Source: Methylovirgula sp.
GTDB taxonomy: Bacteria; Pseudomonadota; Alphaproteobacteria; Rhizobiales; Beijerinckiaceae
Direction: 5' to 3'
Assembly (NCBI GenBank): GCA_030040215.1
Contig: JASHUD010000245.1
Coordinates: 1-11,591 of the forward strand
Length of the DNA stretch: 11,591 nt
Shown here: piece by piece, positions 1 through 5,051 of the stretch
How positions within the stretch are numbered: the stretch's first letter is position 1
Layout: every line of letters starts with the position of its first letter
Notes under the pieces: model-generated
Database searches by the model: none
What the model saw: the letters and a program-made list of their open reading frames with translations, nothing else
What the model was told of the DNA's origin: nothing
Made by a program: the position numbers and the translations under genes

Positions 1-487
1 GGTCGTCGGCGACGAGCAGCGAGCCGGTCGAAGAGCCCATGAAGACTTTGATGCCGGCGGCGCCCGGCAGGCGTTCGAGTTCCGGAATGTCGGCGACATT
101 CTCATGCGTTCCGCCGACCCAGAACGCGAAATCGCAGTGCATCCGGTGCGTCGCGCGCTTCACTTTGTCCGCGAGATGCGCCGCGCCGGTCGTGGGCGGC
201 TCGGTGTTCGGCATATCGAAAACGGCGGTAACGCCACCCAACACTGCGGCGCGGGAGCCCGATTCGAGGTCTTCCTTCTGCGCGAATCCCGGTTCACGGA
301 AATGCACTTGGCTATCGATGACGCCGGGCAGGATGTGAAGGCCCGCGGTATCGACGATCTCGCCGCCGGCGGCGCGGGAAAGGTCGCCGATCTCGGCGAT
401 CTTGCCGCCGCGAATGCCGATATCGCGCCGCCCCACCCCGTCATGATTGACCAGCGTGCCGCCCTTCACGACGAGATCGAAGGCCAT
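1..487 (-). CDS. pyrC: Dihydroorotase-type amidohydrolase, N-terminal part (runs off the window)
   Basis: Cyclic amidohydrolases of the dihydroorotase family interconvert N-carbamoyl-aspartate and dihydroorotate in cytoplasmic pyrimidine synthesis. About 162 residues are visible. They show the N-terminal beta-sandwich start (MAFDLVVKGG), the barrel entry motif LPGVIDSQVHFREPG (residues about 53-67), a GVTAVFDMPNT segment and the IKVFMGSSTG segment near residue 148. The gene continues beyond position 1. The chosen ATG (485-487) has a purine-rich GGAAGAG just upstream. The usual metal-binding HxH appears here as Q60-V-H62. From memory, related rhizobial proteins annotated as dihydroorotase share this QVH form, so it may be a subfamily trait, but it casts doubt on true dihydroorotase activity. 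It could instead be an inactive or alternative amidohydrolase. It is divergent from ygfZ. The family assignment is firm; the exact substrate is less so. Confidence 0.85.
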   Translation of the reverse strand, partial: MAFDLVVKGGTLVNHDGVGRRDIGIRGGKIAEIGDLSRAAGGEIVDTAGLHILPGVIDSQVHFREPGFAQKEDLESGSRAAVLGGVTAVFDMPNTEPPTTGAAHLADKVKRATHRMHCDFAFWVGGTHENVADIPELERLPGAAGIKVFMGSSTGSLLVADD

Positions 488-505
488 CTCTTCCGCCTTT
501 CGCGC

Positions 506-525
506 CCGGGAGCTTGCTCTCCCGG
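506..525. repeat. 7-bp inverted repeat in the pyrC/ygfZ divergent spacer
   Basis: CCGGGAG (506-512) and CTCCCGG (519-525) form a perfect 7-bp stem with a 6-nt loop. It starts 18 bp upstream of the dihydroorotase ATG and lies 46 bp upstream of the ygfZ ATG. No T-run follows on either strand, so it does not look like an intrinsic terminator. It could be a leader hairpin in the dihydroorotase mRNA or a protein-binding palindrome. The function is inferred only. Confidence 0.4.
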
Positions 526-571
526 TGCTGCCGATTAAATACGGATCAGCGCAAACGCAAGTCGGGGTAAC

Positions 572-1411
572 ATGGATCGCGGCGCCTGCCTTTTCGCCGA
601 CCGCGGCGTCATCAAGATTGCCGGGAGCGAGGCGACCGCCTTTCTGCACCGGCTTTTGACGAACAACATGCTCGGCATGCGCGCCGGCGAAGGCCGTTAT
701 GCCGCCCTTCTCACGCCGCAGGGCAAGCTTCTCTTCGATTTTTTCGTGGTTCCGCTGCCCGAAGGACCGGAGGCCGGCTATCTCATCGACTGCGGCAAAG
801 ACCAGGTTGCCGATCTCCTCAAGAAGCTCGGCTTTCATAAGCTGCGCGCCAAGATCGCCATTGAGGACCAAAGCGACAGGCTCGCCGTCGCGGCGCTCTG
901 GGGCGACGCCGAGCCGCGCCAATTCGACGGAGTCGGCTTCGCCGATCCGCGCCTGCCGGCGCTCGGCTTCCGGCTCATCGGCGCGCCAGAGAAGCTTGCC
1001 GCCTTCGCGCCTGATCCGCTTGCCGTCTACGAAGCGCGCCGCATCGCGCTCGGCGTGCCCAAGGGCGGCATCGACTTCGCCTATGGCGACGCCTTCGTTC
1101 ACGACGCCGATCTCGATTGGCTGAACGGCGTCGACTTTGGGAAGGGCTGCTATCCAGGCCAGGAGGTCGTGGCGCGCGTTCAGTTCCGCAATTCGCCGCG
1201 CAAGCGGATCTTGAAGGTACGCTTCGATGGGCCGCCGCCGCGGCCCGGCAGCGAGGTGATGATGGGCGAAATCAGCATCGGGCAAGTCGGCTCGACGGCG
1301 GGTTCGGAAGGCCTGGCCATGCTGCGGCTCGACCGGCTGGAAGACGCCAAAAGCGCCGGCATCCGCCTCAGGGCCGGCGAAGCCGCCCTCGAAGTGATGC
1401 CACCCCATTGA
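572..1411 (+). CDS. ygfZ: YgfZ/GcvT-family folate-binding protein
   Basis: YgfZ (COG0354) is a tetrahydrofolate-binding relative of the glycine cleavage T-protein. It supports assembly or repair of certain Fe-S enzymes in the cytoplasm. The 279-residue protein has the N-terminal GcvT-like fold (VIKIAGSEATAFLHRLLTNN, residues 13-32), the LLTPQGKLLFDFFV segment, and the diagnostic signature KGCYPGQEVVAR at 191-202, whose Cys193 matches the cysteine needed for function in E. coli YgfZ. The length is somewhat below the roughly 325 residues of the E. coli protein, as is usual in alphaproteobacteria. The ATG at 572 is preceded by GGGGTA. The stop overlaps the proposed tag start as TTGA (1408-1411), suggesting co-translation with the repair glycosylase. 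Nothing looks broken, and confidence in the family is high. Confidence 0.93.
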   Translation: MDRGACLFADRGVIKIAGSEATAFLHRLLTNNMLGMRAGEGRYAALLTPQGKLLFDFFVVPLPEGPEAGYLIDCGKDQVADLLKKLGFHKLRAKIAIEDQSDRLAVAALWGDAEPRQFDGVGFADPRLPALGFRLIGAPEKLAAFAPDPLAVYEARRIALGVPKGGIDFAYGDAFVHDADLDWLNGVDFGKGCYPGQEVVARVQFRNSPRKRILKVRFDGPPPRPGSEVMMGEISIGQVGSTAGSEGLAMLRLDRLEDAKSAGIRLRAGEAALEVMPPH

Positions 1412-2007
1412 CGAAGATTGTGCATCCCGACGGCAAGAGGCGCTGCCCGTGGCCAGGGCAGGATCCGCTCTATCTCGCCTATCACGACGAAGAATGGGGC
1501 GTGCCGGAGCACGACGACCGGGCGCTCTTCGAGAAGTTCATTCTCGACGGATTCCAGGCGGGGCTTTCGTGGATCACAATTCTGCGCCGGCGCGAAGCCT
1601 TCCGCCGCGCCTTCGATCGCTTCGATCCGGAAAAGATCGCCCGCTACGACGCCAAGAAGCTCGCGCGCCTCATGCAGGACCAAGGCATCATCCGCAACCG
1701 CGCCAAGATCGAGGCGGCGGTCTCTTCCGCGCGCGCCTATCTCGCGCTGGAGGAACGTGAGGGCTTTGGCCGCTATTTGTGGAATTTCGTCGATGGCAAA
1801 CCGATCGAGAATCGGTTTCGCCGCCACGAACAGCTCCCGGCGGCGACGCCGCTCTCGGAGAAGATCGCCAAGGACTTGAAAGCGCGTGGCTTCAAGTTCT
1901 GCGGTCCGACAATCGTCTATGCCTTTTGCCAGGCCACCGGAATGGTGAACGATCATCTTCTCAGCTGCTGGCGGCACGAAGCCTGCCGCGCTCTGGCAAA
2001 GCGTTAG
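1408..2007 (+). CDS. tag: DNA-3-methyladenine glycosylase I
   Basis: Tag removes 3-methyladenine from alkylated DNA, starting base excision repair. The 199-residue product aligns along its whole length with E. coli Tag as I recall it: RCPWPGQDPLYLAYHDEEWGVP at the N-terminus, GFQAGLSWITIL at about 48-59, QDQGIIRNRAKI, and GFKFCGPTIVYAFCQATGMVNDH near the end. The four structural zinc ligands are all visible as Cys13, His26, His183 and Cys187. The Glu that contacts the base in E. coli (Glu38) is Asp47 here. The start is uncertain. TTG at 1408 overlaps the ygfZ stop and gives MTKIVHPDGK. GTG at 1420 would remove four residues. The reading frame stays open far upstream, but that stretch shows no Tag similarity and lies inside ygfZ. 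The stop overlaps that of the opposite-strand glycosyltransferase. Confidence 0.93.
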   Translation: MTKIVHPDGKRRCPWPGQDPLYLAYHDEEWGVPEHDDRALFEKFILDGFQAGLSWITILRRREAFRRAFDRFDPEKIARYDAKKLARLMQDQGIIRNRAKIEAAVSSARAYLALEEREGFGRYLWNFVDGKPIENRFRRHEQLPAATPLSEKIAKDLKARGFKFCGPTIVYAFCQATGMVNDHLLSCWRHEACRALAKR

Positions 2008-3296
2008 CCGGCGCGCGGGGCGACGATCCGTCCGATATCGGCCGCGACCTCAGCCCAAGTGCGCAGCTTCGCCGCCCCGATCTTCGCCTCGAGAGACCGG
2101 CGAACGTCGGAATCGAGGAGGCGGCGTACCGCGGCTTTGATCGCGGCGGGGTCGCGCGGATCGAAATAGACGCAGAGGTCGCCTCCGACGGTCGGGATCG
2201 AACTCGTATTCGAGGCCGCGCAGGCTTTGCCGAACCACAGGCTCTCGCCGACCGGCAGGCCCCAGCCTTCGAATAGGCTCGGCAAGATCGTGAACAGAGA
2301 GGCCGAATAGAGCCAACGCAACGCCGCATCGCTCGGTGCTTCCACAAAGACGATGCGCCCGCAGCGCGGCAGAGCGTCAAGCTTGCGCAGAGCGGCTTCC
2401 GCCTTCCAGCCTCGGCGTCCGGCAATCACCAGCTTCGGCAGACGCGCGCCGAGTTCCGCTTCGAGTTCCTCCCAGACGGAGAGGAGCAGCAAATGGTTCT
2501 TGCGCACTTCCACCGTTCCGACGCAGAGCACGAAAGGAGCGTCGGCGAGCTCCGCCAGCTCTTTGGGCGGACGAAGCCGCGTTTCCTTGCGCGGCGCCCC
2601 GGGAAATTCATGCGCCAAAGGAACCACCGACACGGGCGCCGGCGCGGCGCCCAAATGCTTCCTTGCCGCCCCGAGCTCGTTCGCGCCGAAGGAAGTGGTC
2701 GCGATGAAATGCGCCGGCAGGCGCAGCACACGCCGATATTGCTCGGCAAAATCATGGCCGGTGAACTGCGGATGGGTAAGCGGAATGAGATCGTGGAAAA
2801 GAACGATCAGGTTCGCACCGCCCGCCGCGGCACGTTGGCAGAGTTTGACAATCGTCTTGCTCATCCAGAACTGGCCGCCGATGAACAGCGTATCGCCGGC
2901 GCTCAGCGGTGGCGGGCGCAGCACGAAACGGTCGCGCAGCGCGCCAAGGCGCGCCATCGCCAGCCGCGCGGTATATCGCGGCCTGAAAAGCGACGGCCGC
3001 GCACCAGGATAGGGAAAATAGCCGCGCAGCCGGTCGTGCAACTGCTCGTTGTCGTTCTCCGTCTCATCGATAACCGCCCGCAGATCGCGCCAGGTATTGC
3101 GGCAAAGGCTGAACGGCGTCACGTTCGGATCCGCGCGAACGAGGTTGATTGCCACTTCGAGCTGAACGCGTTGGATCCCGGCGCCCGTTGCGTGCCAAAG
3201 AGCGTGTTCGACGATGTCGGTAAGATCGATATAAATTGGCGAAGACGCGCCGCGTTTGCCGCCAATCGGTTCCAAAAAACGCCGTACGAGAGCCAT
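2004..3296 (-). CDS. GT4-type glycosyltransferase (group 1)
   Basis: This 430-residue cytoplasmic or membrane-peripheral sugar transferase probably uses a nucleotide-sugar donor to build a surface polysaccharide; the acceptor cannot be told from sequence. The N-terminal half contains YIDLTDIVEHALWHATGAGIQRVQ (about 22-45), as in bacterial mannosyl-type transferases, and LFHDLIPLTHP at 167-176. The C-terminal Rossmann domain holds CVGTVEVRKNH (258-268) and the family E-x7-E motif in FEGWGLPVGESLWFG (Glu343 and Glu351). No transmembrane segment or signal peptide is apparent. The ATG (3294-3296) has GAAGG about 6 nt upstream. It is a lone minus-strand gene inside a run of plus-strand housekeeping genes, and its stop (2004-2006) overlaps the tag stop (2005-2007). 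Base composition looks like that of its neighbours. Confidence 0.88.
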   Translation of the reverse strand: MALVRRFLEPIGGKRGASSPIYIDLTDIVEHALWHATGAGIQRVQLEVAINLVRADPNVTPFSLCRNTWRDLRAVIDETENDNEQLHDRLRGYFPYPGARPSLFRPRYTARLAMARLGALRDRFVLRPPPLSAGDTLFIGGQFWMSKTIVKLCQRAAAGGANLIVLFHDLIPLTHPQFTGHDFAEQYRRVLRLPAHFIATTSFGANELGAARKHLGAAPAPVSVVPLAHEFPGAPRKETRLRPPKELAELADAPFVLCVGTVEVRKNHLLLLSVWEELEAELGARLPKLVIAGRRGWKAEAALRKLDALPRCGRIVFVEAPSDAALRWLYSASLFTILPSLFEGWGLPVGESLWFGKACAASNTSSIPTVGGDLCVYFDPRDPAAIKAAVRRLLDSDVRRSLEAKIGAAKLRTWAEVAADIGRIVAPRAG

Positions 3297-3396
3297 GCGC
3301 AGCCTTCGAATTCTGCGAAAATTCTAAGTCCGCGCCGGCAAAATGCCTATGGTGGCCCTCCTGGTATGCCGTGGTTGTGAAGAGGGAGACGACTTT

Positions 3397-4044
3397 ATGC
3401 CCAAGGCGCGCGCCTGGGTGCGGCTTTTGTCGGGCAAGCGGCTCGACCTTTTGAACCCCACGCCCTTCGATTGGGAGGATGAAGATCTCGCCCTGGGTCT
3501 TGCCCGGACCTACCGTTGGGGCGGCCATTCGGCCTGGTCCCTGCCGCTGTCGGTGGCCCAGCATTCGCTCTTCGTGCTCGGCTTGCGGCGGCAGCGCGTT
3601 CCGGGCCGCGAAGCGGGCGCGGATCTGCGCGAATTGCTGCACGATGCCGACGAAGGGCTGCTCGGCTTCGATTGCATCTCGGTGCTGAAGCCGTTTCTCG
3701 GCGCTGCCTATCGTAACCTCGTCGCGCAGCTCGAAACGGCGATTGCGCGGCGCTATGGCCTGCCGCCTTGGACAGAAGCGGAATGGCGCCTGCACAAAGA
3801 GGCCGACCGCATTGCTGCGGCGACCGAAGCGGTCCGTGTGGTCGGCTGGACCGAAGCGGAAATGCGCCATGTGCTGGGCATCCCGTTCGAACCGCTGCGC
3901 GAAGATCCGCTCGTCGCCGTTTATGGCGGAACTCCCTGGGAGCCCTGGGCGCCGCAGGTGGCGGCGCAACGCTTTCTCTCGGAACTTCAACTCCTGCTCG
4001 CACTTTCCAAAACCGTTCCCAAAAAAGACGCTTCCGAGACTTAA
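3397..4044 (+). CDS. HD-domain phosphohydrolase (YfbR/nucleotidase-like)
   Basis: This 215-residue HD-superfamily metal-dependent phosphohydrolase resembles the group that includes 5'-deoxynucleotidases. Its real substrate is unknown. The N-terminus has SGKRLDLLNPTPFD (12-25), followed by TYRWGGHSAWSLPLSVAQHS with His56, then LLHDADEGLLGFD with the His82-Asp83 pair, and the late ligand Asp137 in KEADRIAAATEAV. The H...HD...D ligand set is therefore complete and activity is plausible. The chosen ATG at 3397 has an excellent GAGGGAG ribosome site 8-14 nt upstream. An in-frame ATG at 3343 would add 18 residues without family similarity or a good site. It is divergent from the glycosyltransferase with a 100-bp spacer and is followed by a tyrosine-phosphatase-like gene. 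Confidence 0.87.
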   Translation: MPKARAWVRLLSGKRLDLLNPTPFDWEDEDLALGLARTYRWGGHSAWSLPLSVAQHSLFVLGLRRQRVPGREAGADLRELLHDADEGLLGFDCISVLKPFLGAAYRNLVAQLETAIARRYGLPPWTEAEWRLHKEADRIAAATEAVRVVGWTEAEMRHVLGIPFEPLREDPLVAVYGGTPWEPWAPQVAAQRFLSELQLLLALSKTVPKKDASET

Positions 4045-4104
4045 GCGCGACCCAGCCGGAGCGCAGCGCCGCCATCAAAGCGCCCGCCATGAAGCTGACG
4101 CGGA

Positions 4105-4132
4105 TTGCATTTAGGCGTGCAGACTCGTTAAT
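4105..4132 (+). promoter_or_regulatory. Weak candidate promoter upstream of the tyrosine-phosphatase-like gene
   Basis: TTGCAT (4105-4110) and GTTAAT (4127-4132) are separated by 16 bp in the 132-bp spacer after the HD gene. The -10 element matches the sigma-70 consensus at only four of six positions. The length of the spacer suggests the downstream gene may have its own promoter, but this particular pair is only a possibility. Confidence 0.22.
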
Positions 4133-4176
4133 GACGAATCGCCAGAAAAAGCCGATCGCCGGGCGCGGGAAACCCT

Positions 4177-4689
4177 ATGTCGCGCATTCACGTCTGCTCG
4201 ATGTTTCGCGTTGCCGATGTCGCCAAGGCCAGCGGCGCGCGCACGCTGGTCAGCCTGATCAATGGCGACATCCAGGTCCCCCGCCCGGCCGCGATCCCCC
4301 CCGCCCGGCATTTGCTGGTCGGCATCTCCGACATCACCGCCGAAATGGAAGGGCAAGTTCTCGCCAGCGAGGCGCATGTCGTTGCGTTGCTCGATTTCGT
4401 CCGGTTGTGGGACCGCGAAGCGCCGTTGCTCATCCATTGTTTCGCCGGCGTCAGCCGCTCGACCGCGGCTGCCTACGTCAGCGCCTGCGCATTGAGCCCG
4501 CAGCTTCGCGAAGACGAACTCGCCCAACGGCTGCGGCGCGCTTCACCGACCGCCACGCCGAATGCGCGGCTTGTCGCGCTGGGCGACAAGATGCTCGGCC
4601 GCGAAGGACGCATGGTCGAGGCGATCGAACGGATCGGGCGCGGCACGGACTGCGTCGAAGGCGAACCGTTCGCCATCGAGCTCCATTGA
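4177..4689 (+). CDS. Tyrosine-phosphatase-like (CX5R dual-specificity fold) protein
   Basis: This 170-residue cytoplasmic protein carries the cysteine-phosphatase signature IHCFAGVSRSTAA, with Cys88 as predicted nucleophile and Arg94 binding phosphate. A candidate general-acid Asp52 lies in VGISDITAE. The compact size and the early segment ARTLVSLINGD resemble small bacterial dual-specificity-like phosphatases. Substrates of such enzymes range from phosphotyrosine to phosphoinositides, nucleotides or RNA ends, so the substrate is not inferred. ATG 4177 is preceded by GGGAAA. It lies between the HD phosphohydrolase gene and xseB on the same strand with spacers of 132 and 71 bp, so it may be a separate transcript. 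The catalytic signature is intact. Confidence 0.85.
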   Translation: MSRIHVCSMFRVADVAKASGARTLVSLINGDIQVPRPAAIPPARHLLVGISDITAEMEGQVLASEAHVVALLDFVRLWDREAPLLIHCFAGVSRSTAAAYVSACALSPQLREDELAQRLRRASPTATPNARLVALGDKMLGREGRMVEAIERIGRGTDCVEGEPFAIELH

Positions 4690-4725
4690 ACCCCGCAAAT
4701 CCCGCCTGCGGACCGGCTCCCGCCG

Positions 4726-4734
4726 TGCTATAAG
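4726..4734 (+). promoter_or_regulatory. Extended -10 promoter element for xseB
   Basis: TGCTATAAG (4726-4734) matches the extended -10 pattern TGnTATAAT at all but the last base and also fits the alphaproteobacterial CTATAT-like box. A start of transcription near 4741 would leave a leader of about 20 nt before the xseB TTG. No good -35 box is seen at the expected spacing near 4706-4711, which an extended -10 element can tolerate. Confidence 0.45.
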
Positions 4735-4760
4735 ACCGCGTCCATCCACGAGAGCGAAAA

Positions 4761-5009
4761 TTGGCCGAAGAAAACGAAGATATCGCGGCGCTGCCGTTCG
4801 AACAGGCGCTCGCCCAACTCGAAGCGATCGTCGAGAAGCTCGAAAAGGGCTCGGTGGCGCTTGAGGAATCGATCGCGATCTACGCGCGCGGCGAGGCCCT
4901 GAAGAAACATTGCGAGGCTTTGCTCAAAAGCGCCGAGCAGCGGATCGAAAAGATCACGCTTGGGCCCGACGGCAAGCCGACCGGCACCGAGCCGCTCGAC
5001 GTCGAGTGA
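4761..5009 (+). CDS. xseB: Exodeoxyribonuclease VII small subunit
   Basis: XseB is the small helical subunit of exonuclease VII, which with XseA degrades single-stranded DNA in both directions. The 82-residue product has the standard core: LPFEQALAQLEAIVEKLEKG (11-30), then the segment starting at Val32 with EESIAIYARGEAL, then KKHCEALLKSAEQRIEKI. A short charged tail follows, rich in Gly, Pro and acidic residues. Length is normal. The only sensible start is TTG at 4761, with GAGAG about 8 nt upstream; no ATG or GTG precedes the conserved helix in frame. The stop at 5007-5009 touches the first of two inverted repeats and the gene faces glyS tail to tail. In many rhizobia dxs follows xseB, but not here. 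Confidence 0.93.
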   Translation: MAEENEDIAALPFEQALAQLEAIVEKLEKGSVALEESIAIYARGEALKKHCEALLKSAEQRIEKITLGPDGKPTGTEPLDVE

Positions 5010-5027
5010 GCATCGCGCCAGCGATGC
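5010..5027. terminator. Inverted repeat 1 in the xseB/glyS convergent gap (possible terminator)
   Basis: GCATCGC (5010-5016) and GCGATGC (5021-5027) form a perfect 7-bp stem with the 4-nt loop GCCA. It begins at the base after the xseB stop. No T-run follows, so intrinsic termination would be imperfect. It could act in either direction or protect the 3' end of the xseB or glyS mRNA. Confidence 0.5.
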
Positions 5028-5051
5028 CGGCGGTGTCAGAAGAAACCGCCG
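5028..5051. terminator. Inverted repeat 2 in the xseB/glyS convergent gap (possible terminator)
   Basis: CGGCGGT (5028-5034) and ACCGCCG (5045-5051) form a perfect 7-bp GC-rich stem around a 10-nt purine-rich loop. It ends at the base next to the glyS stop codon (5052-5054). Together with the repeat at 5010-5027 it fills the whole gap between the two convergent genes. It also lacks a T-run. Confidence 0.5.

Noticed and set aside
535..540. AT-rich patch TTAAAT/ATTTAA in the pyrC/ygfZ spacer as a promoter -10 box
   Set aside because: No acceptable -35 box sits at a proper distance on either strand, so only the general location of divergent promoters can be claimed.
1180..1977. A 265-codon minus-strand open frame opposite ygfZ and tag
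   Set aside because: It lies antisense to two recognised genes and has low-complexity, Arg-rich composition.
2493..3380. A 295-codon plus-strand open frame opposite the glycosyltransferase
   Set aside because: It has no family similarity and a skewed Arg/Ala composition. The minus-strand protein has complete GT4 motifs.
3064..3990. A 308-codon minus-strand open frame spanning the glycosyltransferase start and the HD gene
   Set aside because: It crosses two well-supported genes and their shared spacer, and the translation shows no motif.
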